A DNA stretch of 64,000 bases from an uncultured Clostridia bacterium. Lineage in GTDB: Bacteria; Bacillota; Clostridia; TANB77; CAG-508. A program made the position numbers and the translations under genes. The stretch spans positions 1-64,000 of the forward strand of contig CAKPIK010000002.1 of NCBI GenBank assembly GCA_934162365.1, given 5' to 3'. How positions within the stretch are numbered: position 1 is the stretch's first letter; every line of letters begins with the position of its first letter. Shown in pieces: positions 51,131-59,795 of this stretch. The notes beneath the pieces are model-generated. The model was not told where the DNA came from. It made no database searches and was given only the letters and a program-made list of their open reading frames with translations.

Positions 51131-52318
51131 ATGAAACAAAAATTAAAAGGATACAAAGGAATAACGCTAATAGCATTAATAATTACAATAATAGTATTAT
51201 TAATATTAGCAGTAGTAGCAATAAGTGCAATAAAAGGAGATGGAATAATTGCACATGCAAAAAATGCAAGAGATATGTATGAACAAAAAAGTGAAGAAGA
51301 AAGTGCATTATTACAAAAATATTTAGAACAATTAAATAACGAAATAAATGGTAGTGAAGGATCTAAAAAAATAGAAAAAGGAGATTTAAATAAAATAATA
51401 AGTACTACAGATAATACACCATTAATAGATAAATTTGGAAATAAGATAAAAGTACCAGCAGGATTTAAGATATTAGTAGATAGTACAACAGGATATACAG
51501 CAGACGATATAAATGTAACAAAAGGAATAGTAGTAGAAGATGGAGAAGGTAATCAGTTTGTATGGATACCAGTAGGAACAATATATACAGATATAGAAAA
51601 AACAGAAGCAAATGCAAAAACAATAACGCTAGGAAGGTATTCAAATTTTACTAAAATAAACAATGCATATACAGTAGCACAAAAAGCTAGTGATTATGGA
51701 ACTCAAGTGAAAATTAGTCGTTCTTATACAGAGGATACAACAGCAACCCATAATCCTGATTACAAAAATTCAATAGCAAAAAATATAGGAGAATTCTGTA
51801 CGAAAGCACTTGCTAGTGGAGGGTATTATATAGGAAGATATGAGGCAAGAGCAGCAACAGAAAGAAAATCTAAAACAGATACTTTAACTCCAGTAACCTT
51901 AAAAGCAAATGATTATGTGTATAATTATGTAACACAAGCACAAGCATCAGAGAGATGTCAAAGTATGTATACAAATAAGCCATATGAAAGTGATTTAATA
52001 AATAGTTATGCATGGGATACAGCAATAATCTTTTTCCAAGAATTTGGAGACAACTCAACATATGCAAGTAAAAAAAGTGTAAATCATAGTTTAGCAAATA
52101 CAGGAACATCAGGAACGAGTTATACTGGAACAGAAAAAGATGTAATATGTAATGTGTATGATATGGCAAGTAATTGTTTTGAATTGTCAACGGAGACCAG
52201 TAGCAGTTCTAGCAATCCTTGCACTAATCGTGGCATCAGCAGCACGACCACTCGTGTCGGCTACAATACGGACATTGCTAACGATAACGGTTCTTTCCGC
52301 CCACTTTTATATATGTAG
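51131..52318 (+). CDS. pilin-like N-terminus plus lectin/FGE-sulfatase-like variable C-terminal domain (copy 2)
   Basis: The first 37 residues match copy 1 at 29091 except Val/Ile at one place (KLKGYKGITLIALIITIIVL...). After a divergent helical stalk, a block of about 100 residues is again nearly identical (NKIKVPAGFKILVDSTTGYT...FVWIPVGTIY...KTITLGRYS). The domain then diverges, with DMASNCFELSTET in place of DLAGNCNEWSTET, and ends GSFRPLLYM. Length 395 aa. Mature position 5 after the likely Gly cleavage is Ala rather than Glu. RBS AAGGAGG. Inserted between dprA and rimP. Probably exported and displayed. Confidence 0.75.
   Translation: MKQKLKGYKGITLIALIITIIVLLILAVVAISAIKGDGIIAHAKNARDMYEQKSEEESALLQKYLEQLNNEINGSEGSKKIEKGDLNKIISTTDNTPLIDKFGNKIKVPAGFKILVDSTTGYTADDINVTKGIVVEDGEGNQFVWIPVGTIYTDIEKTEANAKTITLGRYSNFTKINNAYTVAQKASDYGTQVKISRSYTEDTTATHNPDYKNSIAKNIGEFCTKALASGGYYIGRYEARAATERKSKTDTLTPVTLKANDYVYNYVTQAQASERCQSMYTNKPYESDLINSYAWDTAIIFFQEFGDNSTYASKKSVNHSLANTGTSGTSYTGTEKDVICNVYDMASNCFELSTETSSSSSNPCTNRGISSTTTRVGYNTDIANDNGSFRPLLYM
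52219..52315 (+). other. candidate DGR-type variable region VR2
   Basis: 25 of the 28 codons from TGC to CCA end in C or T, and 41 of its first 80 bases are G or C, far above the roughly 30% elsewhere in the gene. Repeated AGC, ACC, GGC, AAC and GTC codons fit adenine-directed mutagenesis of AAC/AAT template codons. The last 31 bases through TAGGACT match copy 1 at 29 positions. Confidence 0.5.
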
Positions 52319-52323
52319 GACTA

Positions 52324-52346
52324 GATTCTGAAGGTAGAATCAAATA
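52324..52346 (+). repeat. small hairpin just after pilin-like gene 2
   Basis: GATTCT-GAAGGT-AGAATC a few bases after the conserved TAGGACT. It occupies the position of the strong hairpin after gene 1. Confidence 0.55.
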
Positions 52347-52387
52347 GGGAGATTTATTGAAAAACTATATAAAATTTGCTTAAATCC

Positions 52388-52416
52388 TTGACAGATAGCT
52401 TAAAAGCGTATATAAT
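52388..52416 (+). promoter_or_regulatory. promoter of the rimP operon
   Basis: TTGACA, a 17-base spacer and TATAAT. Confidence 0.85.
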
Positions 52417-52437
52417 AATTAAGCATAAAAAATTACA

Positions 52438-52464
52438 GAAGAGTGGGAACAAATCCCACTCTTC
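52438..52464 (+). promoter_or_regulatory. rimP leader hairpin
   Basis: Perfect 11-bp stem GAAGAGTGGGA/TCCCACTCTTC with loop ACAAA, near the expected 5' end of the mRNA and without a T-run. A stability or regulatory element is possible. Confidence 0.6.
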
Positions 52465-52487
52465 AATACGTATATGGGAGGTATATT

Positions 52488-52943
52488 TTGGCAAGTATTG
52501 AAGAAAAGATAGAAAGCCTTGTTACAAAACCAATAAATAATTTGGGATATGATGTATATGATGTTCAATATGTAAAAGAAGGCAAAGATTATTATTTAAG
52601 AATTTTCATAGATAAGCAAGAGGGTATTGATTTAAATGATTGTGAAAAGGTTAATAATGAAATTAATAATTTGCTCGATGAAGCTGATTATATAAAAGAT
52701 CAGTACTTTTTAGAAATATCATCTCCAGGTATTGAAAGAATACTTAGAAAAGATAAGCATTTAAAAGATAATATAGGAAAAATGGTTGAAGTAAAACTAT
52801 TTAAACCTATAAACAAACAAAAGAATATAGAAGGAACACTAAATAACTTTGATAAAGATTTTATTTTACTTAAAACTGATGAAAATGAAATAAAAATAGA
52901 CAGGAAAGATATATCAGTTATAAAAACAATTTATGAGTGGTAA
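52488..52943 (+). CDS. rimP: ribosome maturation factor RimP
   Basis: RimP assists 30S assembly. The 151-aa product (ASIEEKIESLVTKPINNLGY...KDYYLRIFIDKQEGIDLNDC; FLEISSPGIERILRKDKHLK) has the expected two domains. Start TTG 52488 follows GGGAGG at 7-base spacing. Reading further upstream would pass through the leader hairpin. It heads the conserved rimP-nusA-ylxR-infB-rbfA-nrnA operon. Confidence 0.93.
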   Translation: MASIEEKIESLVTKPINNLGYDVYDVQYVKEGKDYYLRIFIDKQEGIDLNDCEKVNNEINNLLDEADYIKDQYFLEISSPGIERILRKDKHLKDNIGKMVEVKLFKPINKQKNIEGTLNNFDKDFILLKTDENEIKIDRKDISVIKTIYEW

Positions 52944-53013
52944 AAAAGTTTATTAATTAATAAAAGGAGTTATAAATAAGCTCTTTAAAATTTAAAAGGA
53001 GGAAAAAGGAAAA

Positions 53014-54114
53014 ATGAAGGAATTAATAGACAATAAAGAATTAATAATAGCATTAGAAGAACTAGAAAAAGAAAAAGGAATAAAGAAAGAATATGTAATA
53101 GAGGCAATTGAAACAGCGTTAGTTACAGCATATAAAAGAAATTTTGACTCTGCAGAAAATGTTAAAGTAGTTATGGATAAAATAACAGGAGCTACTCATA
53201 TATATTCTTGCAAAGAAGTTGTAGAAGCAGTTGAAGATAGTAATTTACAAATATCTTTGGATGAAGCTAAGAAAATTGATAAAAAAATTAAATTAGGAGA
53301 TACAATTGATATTGAACTTGCACCAAAAAATTTTGGTAGAATAGCTGCACAAACTGCTAAACAAGTAATTATCCAAAAATTAAGAGAAGTTGAAAGAGAT
53401 GTTTTATACAATGAGTTTAACGATAGAAAAGGTGAAATAGTTTCTGGAATAGTACAAAAAGCAGATGGAGGTCTAGTTGTTTTAGACTTAGGAAAACTTG
53501 AAGGAATTATGCCATTAAAAGAACAAATACCTACTGAAAAATATAAAGTAAATGATAAAATAAGAGGATATGTTTCAAGCGTAGTAAGAGGACAAAAAGG
53601 TGCACCACAAGTAATTGTATCTAGATCATGTGGAGATTTTGTAAGAAAACTATTTGAGTTTGAAATACCAGAAATATATGAAGGATTAATTGAAATTAAA
53701 AGTGTTTCAAGAGATCCAGGAAGCAGATGTAAAGTTGCAGTTTATTCAAAAAATCCAGACATAGATCCAGTAGGTTCTTGTGTTGGACAAAAAGGAATAA
53801 GAATTCAAAATATAATTAATGAATTAAATGGAGAAAAAATAGATGTAATTGAATGGAATGAAGATCCATCAATATTTATATCTGCTGCATTACTTCCAGC
53901 ACAAGTGATGGCTGTTGATATCAAAGAAGAAGAAAAATTTGCACAAGTAATTGTTCCAGATGATCAATTATCATTAGCAATAGGAAAATCAGGACAAAAT
54001 GCTAGATTAGCTGCTAAACTTACAAACTGGAAAATAGATATAAAATCTGAAAGTCAATTTAGAGAAATGATAGCATCTATGCAAAACGAAGAAACAGCAG
54101 AAATAGAAGAATAA
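53014..54114 (+). CDS. nusA: transcription termination/antitermination factor NusA
   Basis: This 366-aa RNA polymerase-associated factor governs pausing and termination. It has an N-terminal polymerase-binding domain (ALEELEKEKGIKKEYVIEAI), an S1 domain (GEIVSGIVQKADGGLVVLDL) and two KH domains (DPVGSCVGQKGIRIQNIINE; AIGKSGQNARLAAKLTNWKI). The short Firmicutes form lacks the C-terminal acidic repeats of E. coli NusA. RBS AAGGAGG. Confidence 0.96.
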   Translation: MKELIDNKELIIALEELEKEKGIKKEYVIEAIETALVTAYKRNFDSAENVKVVMDKITGATHIYSCKEVVEAVEDSNLQISLDEAKKIDKKIKLGDTIDIELAPKNFGRIAAQTAKQVIIQKLREVERDVLYNEFNDRKGEIVSGIVQKADGGLVVLDLGKLEGIMPLKEQIPTEKYKVNDKIRGYVSSVVRGQKGAPQVIVSRSCGDFVRKLFEFEIPEIYEGLIEIKSVSRDPGSRCKVAVYSKNPDIDPVGSCVGQKGIRIQNIINELNGEKIDVIEWNEDPSIFISAALLPAQVMAVDIKEEEKFAQVIVPDDQLSLAIGKSGQNARLAAKLTNWKIDIKSESQFREMIASMQNEETAEIEE

Positions 54115-54159
54115 TAAATAAAAACATTAATATATGAATATATATTAGGAGGAAATAAT

Positions 54160-54423
54160 TTGAAAAAAATACCTTTAAGAACATGTATGGGGTGTAATGA
54201 TAAAAAACCTAAAAAAGAATTGATAAGAATAGTAAAAAATAAAGATGGAATTATTACTATTGATGAAACAGGTAAACAAGAAGGTAGAGGCGCATATATT
54301 TGTAACAATATTGATTGCCTTGAAAAAGTTGTGAAAAGCAAAAGGCTAGAAAGAGCTTTAGAAAAAGAAATTTCACAAGATGTATATGAAAATTTGAAAA
54401 AAATAATTATTGAAAAACAATAA
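54160..54423 (+). CDS. YlxR family RNA-binding protein (RnpM-like)
   Basis: This 87-aa small basic protein carries RTCMGCNDKKPKKELIRIV and GRGAYICNN, the DUF448 signature. Recent work assigns YlxR proteins to RNA binding, including RNase P modulation. Start TTG 54160 has AGGAGG 8 bases upstream. The usual next gene, ylxQ (L7Ae-like), is missing, and infB follows directly. Confidence 0.92.
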   Translation: MKKIPLRTCMGCNDKKPKKELIRIVKNKDGIITIDETGKQEGRGAYICNNIDCLEKVVKSKRLERALEKEISQDVYENLKKIIIEKQ

Positions 54424-54445
54424 ATATTAGATGGGGGTGATGTTA

Positions 54446-57346
54446 TTGGGTAAAATAAAAGTTCATGAATTAGCTAAAGAAGTAGATAAAACAAGTAAGG
54501 AAATTATCGCAGTAGCAGAAAAATTGGGGATAGAAGTAAAAAGTCATATGAGTTCTCTAGAAGATAAAGATGTTGAATTAATAAAAAACAATATCTTAGG
54601 TCAAAAATCTAATTCCTCAAAAACTAAAAAAGAAGAATCTAAAGATGTTAAAGAGGTAAAAAAAGAAAGTCCAGTAATAATAAGAAGACAAGTAATTATT
54701 TCTGATGAAGAAATAAAAAAGAGAGAAGAAGAAGAAAAGAAAAAGAAACAAGAAAAACAAAAAAATAATAATATTGGATTTGTAGAAAGAAACAGAAATA
54801 AAGATTTTAATATTGTTTATAGAAATAAACCTACAAAACCAATGACTGTAAGTGAATTATTTGGACTTAAAAATAATAAAAATGAAGAGCCTAAGAAAGA
54901 AGCTCAAAACGTAGAAAATGAAGTTAAAAAAGAGGAAGTAAAAGCAGAGCAAAATATGATTACTAATAAAGAAGTAAAAAAAGTAGAAACAAAAGAAAAT
55001 AATACTTCTGACAATAGAGAACATAGAAGTAACAGAAATAATTTTAACAATAAAAATAATAACTATAATTCAGCTAATAGAAATAACTTTAGAAATAACA
55101 GAGAAAATAATAATTTTAATAATAGACAATATAATAATAGAAACAATAATTCTGGAAATAATAATTTTGGACAAAGAAATAACAATAATTTAAATGGTCG
55201 TCAATTTAATAATAGAAATAATAATGGAGAAAACTTTAACAGAAGACCTCTTGATGGTAGAGGAATTGAGAAAAACATAAAAAATATAATGGCAGCAGAT
55301 ATTGTAGAAAAAGAAAATGTAAGAGATTATGCAAAATCTATTTCTAAGCAAAAAAACAATAATAGATATGACGAAAACAAAACAAATAAAAAGCAAAATA
55401 GAAATAGAAGAAATAATGGAGATTTTGACGAAGATAAATTAAAGAGCTTAAAACAAGAAAAAAGCCTATCTAATATGTTTAATGACCAAGAAGGTGGAAT
55501 GTTAGATTATTATGATTTAACAACTGAAAGAGGAAGAAAAAATAAAAGAAAAGTTAATAAAAATGATGAAGAAAGAACAAAACAAAAAATCTTCCAATTA
55601 ACAGAAATAACTATACCAGAATCTATCTCTGTAAAAGATTTTGCAGCAGAAATTAAAAAGACTACAGCAGAAGTTTTGAAAAAATTAATGGGCTATGGAA
55701 TAATGGCAACATTAAATAATGATATAGACTTCGATACAGCTTTCTTAATTGCACAAGAATTTGGAATTACAGCAAAGAAAAAAGAAACTGTAACAGAAGA
55801 AGATATATTATTTGATGACACAGAAGATTCACCAGAAGATTTAGTTCCAAGACCACCAGTTGTTGTTGTAATGGGACACGTAGACCATGGTAAAACATCA
55901 CTATTAGATGCAGTTAGAAGCACACATGTAATAGAAGGAGAAGCAGGTGGAATTACACAACATATAGGTGCATACAAAGTTGAAGTAAATGGAAGAGAAA
56001 TAACTTTCTTAGATACACCAGGACACGAAGCATTTACAGCTATGCGTGCTAGGGGTGCACAAGTTACAGATATAGCAATATTAGTTGTTGCAGCAAATGA
56101 TGGTGTAATGCCTCAAACAATCGAAGCAATAAACCATGCAAAAGCAGCAGGCATACCAATTATTGTTGCAGTTAATAAAATAGATGTTGAAGGAGCTAAT
56201 GTAGAAAAAGTAAAAGAAGAACTAACAAAATATGATTTAGTTGCAGAAGAATGGGGTGGAGATACAATATTTGTTCCAATTTCTGCAAAACAAAGAACAA
56301 ATATAGATACATTGCTTGAAATGGTATTGCTAGTTGCTGATATGAAGGAATTGAAAGCAAATCCAAACAAACAAGCAAAAGGTGCTGTAATAGAAGCAAA
56401 ACTAGATAAATCAAGAGGACCAGTTGCTACAATGCTTGTACAAAGAGGTACATTAGATGTTGGAGATACAGTTGTTGTTGGTTCAGTTATAGGTAGAATT
56501 AGAGCTATGTATAACGATAAAGGTAAAAAAGTTAAGAAAGCAGGACCATCAACACCAGTTGAAATAATAGGTTTAACAGAAGTACCAGTTGCTGGAGAAA
56601 CTTTCTATGAAGTTGAAGACGAAAAAACAGCTAAACATTTAATAGAAAAGAGAAAACGTCAAGAAAGAGAAAAATCAATAAATGCAACTGCTAAAGTATC
56701 ATTAAATGATTTATTTAGCCAAATAGAAAAAGGAAAATTAAAAGAATTAAACTTAATTGTAAAAGCAGATGTTCAAGGTAGTGTTGAAGCTGTAAAACAA
56801 AGCTTAGAAAAATTGTCTAATGACGAAGTTAAAGTTAAGGTAATTCATGCAAACGTTGGTGGAGTTACAGAAACAGACGTTACACTTGCAAAAGTTTCAA
56901 ATGCAATAATTATAGCATTTAATGTAAGACCAGAACCACTTGCTCGTGATATGGCAGAAAAAGAAGAAGTTGAAATAAAACAATATTCTGTAATATACCA
57001 TGCAATTGAAGATGTAGAAGCAGCTATGAAAGGTATGCTAGATCCAGAGTTTGAAGAAAAAGTTATAGGAAATGCAGAAATAAGACAAACATTTAAAGTT
57101 TCAAACGTTGGAACAATTGCAGGATGCTATGTAACAAATGGTAAAGTTTCAAGAAATGCTGGAATTAGAATTATAAGAGATAATGTAGTTATACATGATG
57201 GAAAACTAATATCATTAAAAAGATTTAAAGATGATGCAAAAGAAGTTGCAGCAGGTTACGAATGTGGTATTCAAATTGAAAACTTTAATGATATTAAAGA
57301 AGGCGACATATTAGAAGTATATGTTATGGAAGAAATCAAAAAATAG
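54446..57346 (+). CDS. infB: translation initiation factor IF-2 with Asn-rich disordered region
   Basis: IF-2 is the GTPase that brings fMet-tRNA to the ribosome. Start TTG 54446 (GKIKVHELAKEVDKTSKEII) is 6-12 bases after GGGGGTG. ATG 54431 or 54440 would overlap the RBS. The N-terminal IF2_N domain is followed by a Lys/Glu-rich region and then a striking segment (about residues 190-275) dominated by Asn and Arg with scattered Phe and Tyr. The G domain has GHVDHGKTSL near residue 477, DTPGHEAF and NKID, then domains II-IV. Total 966 aa. Confidence 0.96.
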   Translation: MGKIKVHELAKEVDKTSKEIIAVAEKLGIEVKSHMSSLEDKDVELIKNNILGQKSNSSKTKKEESKDVKEVKKESPVIIRRQVIISDEEIKKREEEEKKKKQEKQKNNNIGFVERNRNKDFNIVYRNKPTKPMTVSELFGLKNNKNEEPKKEAQNVENEVKKEEVKAEQNMITNKEVKKVETKENNTSDNREHRSNRNNFNNKNNNYNSANRNNFRNNRENNNFNNRQYNNRNNNSGNNNFGQRNNNNLNGRQFNNRNNNGENFNRRPLDGRGIEKNIKNIMAADIVEKENVRDYAKSISKQKNNNRYDENKTNKKQNRNRRNNGDFDEDKLKSLKQEKSLSNMFNDQEGGMLDYYDLTTERGRKNKRKVNKNDEERTKQKIFQLTEITIPESISVKDFAAEIKKTTAEVLKKLMGYGIMATLNNDIDFDTAFLIAQEFGITAKKKETVTEEDILFDDTEDSPEDLVPRPPVVVVMGHVDHGKTSLLDAVRSTHVIEGEAGGITQHIGAYKVEVNGREITFLDTPGHEAFTAMRARGAQVTDIAILVVAANDGVMPQTIEAINHAKAAGIPIIVAVNKIDVEGANVEKVKEELTKYDLVAEEWGGDTIFVPISAKQRTNIDTLLEMVLLVADMKELKANPNKQAKGAVIEAKLDKSRGPVATMLVQRGTLDVGDTVVVGSVIGRIRAMYNDKGKKVKKAGPSTPVEIIGLTEVPVAGETFYEVEDEKTAKHLIEKRKRQEREKSINATAKVSLNDLFSQIEKGKLKELNLIVKADVQGSVEAVKQSLEKLSNDEVKVKVIHANVGGVTETDVTLAKVSNAIIIAFNVRPEPLARDMAEKEEVEIKQYSVIYHAIEDVEAAMKGMLDPEFEEKVIGNAEIRQTFKVSNVGTIAGCYVTNGKVSRNAGIRIIRDNVVIHDGKLISLKRFKDDAKEVAAGYECGIQIENFNDIKEGDILEVYVMEEIKK

Positions 57347-57355
57347 GAGAAAAAT

Positions 57356-57718
57356 ATGCAAAAGAACAATAATAGATTTAATAGAGTCGATGAAGAACTA
57401 AAAAAACAAGTTAGTATGATTTTAATGAATGATATTAAAGATCCTAATTTAACAGGTTTAATTAGTGTTACAAAGGCTAAAGTTACTCCTGATTTAAAAT
57501 ATGCTAAAGTATATGTTAGTATCTTAAATGCTAAAAGTACAAAAGAAGATTTAGCAATTTTAAAAAAATCAGCTGGCTTAACAAGAAGCTTACTAGCTAA
57601 AAGAATGAATTTGAGAATTACACCAGAAATAATATTTGAATTAGACGATTCAATGGAATATGGAGCAAGAATAGATTCAATATTAAAAGACATTATGAAG
57701 GATAAAGAAAATAAATAA
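57356..57718 (+). CDS. rbfA: 30S ribosome-binding factor A
   Basis: A 120-aa KH-type protein needed for 16S 5' end maturation and cold adaptation. Features: NRVDEELKKQVSMILMNDIK, TPDLKYAKVYVSIL and PEIIFELDDSMEYGARIDSI. RBS AGGAG. It sits in the conserved operon between infB and nrnA. Confidence 0.95.
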   Translation: MQKNNNRFNRVDEELKKQVSMILMNDIKDPNLTGLISVTKAKVTPDLKYAKVYVSILNAKSTKEDLAILKKSAGLTRSLLAKRMNLRITPEIIFELDDSMEYGARIDSILKDIMKDKENK

Positions 57719-57731
57719 AGGGGAACTTTAT

Positions 57732-58679
57732 ATGACTATTGATAATATAAAAGAAGAAATAGAAAAAGCAAATGATATTGTAATATTAACACATGAATGC
57801 CCAGATGGAGATGCTGTTGGATCAGCACTTGCCATGTATTTAACATTAAGAAAAATGAATAAACAAGTTGATGTTATAATTCCTGAATATTCAAACGTTT
57901 TTAGTTTTTTACCTGGTGCATCAGAAATAAAAAAAGAAGGAAAAAACGAACCATATGATTTAGCGATTTCAGTTGATGTTACTGGAATTGCTAGATTAAA
58001 TGGATTTGCAAAATATTTTGAAAATGCAAAAACAAAAATTCAAATTGATCACCATCAAGTAAATGATATGTTTGCAGATTATAACTTCGTAAATCCTGCA
58101 TCACCTGCATGTGCTCAAAACTTAATACTTATAATAGAAAAATTAGGTGTTGAAATAGATAAAGAAATAGGTACTTGTTTATTAACAGGAATTATTACAG
58201 ATACAGGTGGATTCAAATACGAAGGAGTATCTGCAGAAACATTTGAATTTACATCTTGGCTTCTTACAAAAGGCGTAAATGTTTCAGATGTTTATAAGAG
58301 AGTATTACAAACAAAAACAAAAGCAAATTTTGAATTAAGAAAAATAATAATGGATAGAATGGAATTTATAAATAATAATAAAATTACTTTTACATATATG
58401 ACTTTAGAAGATGAGAAAAAAGTAGGAGCAGTTCCAGGAGACCATGAAGGTTTAGTTGAAGTTGGAAGAGATATAGAAGGAGTAGAAGTTTCTATATTTC
58501 TAAGACAAATTGATGGTGGATATAAAGCATCATTAAGAAGCAACAACTACGTAAATGTTTCAGATGTATGTATACCATTTAGTGGGGGAGGACATATTAG
58601 AGCAGCAGGATGTAACATTTATGGAACATTAGAAGAAGCAAAACAAAAAATAATAGCAGAAGTTGAAAAATATATTTAA
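57732..58679 (+). CDS. nrnA: DHH-family bifunctional oligoribonuclease/PAP phosphatase NrnA
   Basis: A 315-aa phosphodiesterase that degrades nanoRNAs and pAp. Motifs: ILTHECPDGDAVGSALAMYL (DHH N-terminal metal site), SVDVT, IQIDHHQVNDMFADYN and a C-terminal DHHA1 domain (FSGGGHIRAAGCNI). RBS AAAGGGGA. truB, which often follows in Firmicutes, is not here. A strong terminator closes the operon. Confidence 0.92.
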   Translation: MTIDNIKEEIEKANDIVILTHECPDGDAVGSALAMYLTLRKMNKQVDVIIPEYSNVFSFLPGASEIKKEGKNEPYDLAISVDVTGIARLNGFAKYFENAKTKIQIDHHQVNDMFADYNFVNPASPACAQNLILIIEKLGVEIDKEIGTCLLTGIITDTGGFKYEGVSAETFEFTSWLLTKGVNVSDVYKRVLQTKTKANFELRKIIMDRMEFINNNKITFTYMTLEDEKKVGAVPGDHEGLVEVGRDIEGVEVSIFLRQIDGGYKASLRSNNYVNVSDVCIPFSGGGHIRAAGCNIYGTLEEAKQKIIAEVEKYI

Positions 58680-58687
58680 AAAAATTT

Positions 58688-58718
58688 ATGGACGGAGTAA
58701 AATAAATACTCCGTCCAT
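58688..58718 (+). terminator. terminator between nrnA and convergent rluA-type gene
   Basis: Perfect 12-bp stem ATGGACGGAGTA/TACTCCGTCCAT. T- and A-tracts on either side are weak. Confidence 0.78.
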
Positions 58719-58725
58719 ATTCATG

Positions 58726-59586
58726 TTAAATTTTGAATTCTTGATTACTTAAATAATTTAAAATTTCTGCATCTGTTTTAAAATTAAATATCAATTTATA
58801 TGCACATAGTTCTTGTTTATTCTTTTTAAATTTTTTGTTAATCTCATTATTGCCATATTTACCATCACCAAGTATTGGATGACCAATATGAGCTAAATGA
58901 GCACGAATTTGATGCGTTCTACCTGTGTGTAACTGAACCTCTAATTCTGATAAATTATCTTGTTTGTTTTCTTTAATAACTTTATATGAAGTTATTATTT
59001 CCCTGTATCCAGCTTTAGGTGTATCACTTATATATACAATAGATTTTTTACTATCTTTAAATAAATATGCTTTTAAGGTATCATTTTTTTTATCTAAAAT
59101 ACCTATAACAGTACATTTATAATATTTCAATATTTCATGATTTTCAATTTTTTTATTTAAAATATCCAAGCTTTTAGAATTTTTTGCGTAAATAATTAAA
59201 CCAGAAGTATTCCTATCTAGTCTATGACATGGAAAAGGAAAATTATTATTTGAATTATATTTTTGTTGTAAAATACTGGTTAAACAATTTGAATCTTGAT
59301 TCAAAACTTCAATACCCTTAGGTTTATTAATAATTAAAATATTCTCATCTTCATATATAATGTCTAAATTAAATTGCTTAAACAAATATTTATCATCTAA
59401 ATATATTGAAACCTTATCATTTTCTTGAACACAAACATTCTCATTAATTCGTTTCCCATTAACCCTAATGTCTTTCTTTCTTAAAGTCTTAAAAAACATA
59501 GAAGCAGAAAGACCATTAAAATTATCCTGCAAAACAGCTTGAACTTTTTTATTATTAAATTTACTATTAACTATAATCTCTCTCAT
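58726..59586 (-). CDS. RluA-family pseudouridine synthase
   Basis: This 286-aa enzyme isomerises a uridine in rRNA or tRNA. It has an N-terminal S4-like segment (SASMFFKTLRKKDIRVNGKR) and a catalytic domain with HRLDRNTSGLIIYAKN (catalytic Asp in HRLDRNTSG) and TGRTHQIRAHLAHIGHPILG. The exact target cannot be told. Start ATG 59586 (MREIIVNSKFN) lies 7 bases downstream of a perfect -10 and lacks a Shine-Dalgarno, so a leaderless mRNA is likely. A longer reading to 59622 would translate the promoter. Confidence 0.88.
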   Translation of the reverse strand: MREIIVNSKFNNKKVQAVLQDNFNGLSASMFFKTLRKKDIRVNGKRINENVCVQENDKVSIYLDDKYLFKQFNLDIIYEDENILIINKPKGIEVLNQDSNCLTSILQQKYNSNNNFPFPCHRLDRNTSGLIIYAKNSKSLDILNKKIENHEILKYYKCTVIGILDKKNDTLKAYLFKDSKKSIVYISDTPKAGYREIITSYKVIKENKQDNLSELEVQLHTGRTHQIRAHLAHIGHPILGDGKYGNNEINKKFKKNKQELCAYKLIFNFKTDAEILNYLSNQEFKI

Positions 59587-59593
59587 AATTATA

Positions 59594-59622
59594 ATTATAT
59601 ATAAAAACATACTAAAATTCAA
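59594..59622 (-). promoter_or_regulatory. promoter of the rluA-type gene, probably leaderless
   Basis: On the minus strand: TTGAAT, a 17-base spacer and TATAAT, then 7 bases to the ATG. Confidence 0.6.
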
Positions 59623-59646
59623 TAATAAATTATAATTTAAAGGTGA

Positions 59647-59677
59647 GAAACAAAAAAGGTCAGACCACTTTTGTTTC
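59647..59677 (+). repeat. REP-like palindrome, left of pilin-like gene 3
   Basis: 31-base palindrome GAAACAAAA(AA)GGTC-A-GACC(AC)TTTTGTTTC with two mismatched pairs. Its right half, AGACCACTTTTGTTTCC, matches 16 of 17 bases of the palindrome at 60972. Confidence 0.65.
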
Positions 59678-59735
59678 CACTATTCATTATAAAAATTGAA
59701 ATTTAAAATAAAAGCTAATATGTTGAAATAATGTG

Positions 59736-59764
59736 TTGACAATACAATAAATTAAATATAAAAT
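59736..59764 (+). promoter_or_regulatory. promoter of pilin-like gene 3
   Basis: TTGACA, a 17-base spacer (ATACAATAAATTAAATA) and TAAAAT, nearly identical to the promoter of pilin-like gene 2. Confidence 0.75.
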
Positions 59765-59795
59765 AAAAATGTAAAATTAAAACAAAGGAGAAAAA

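Noticed and set aside
52438..52464. Intrinsic terminator before rimP or the proteobacterial rimP-leader RNA
   Set aside because: The stem is perfect but has no T-run, and the named RNA family is described from other phyla. Kept as an unclassified leader hairpin.
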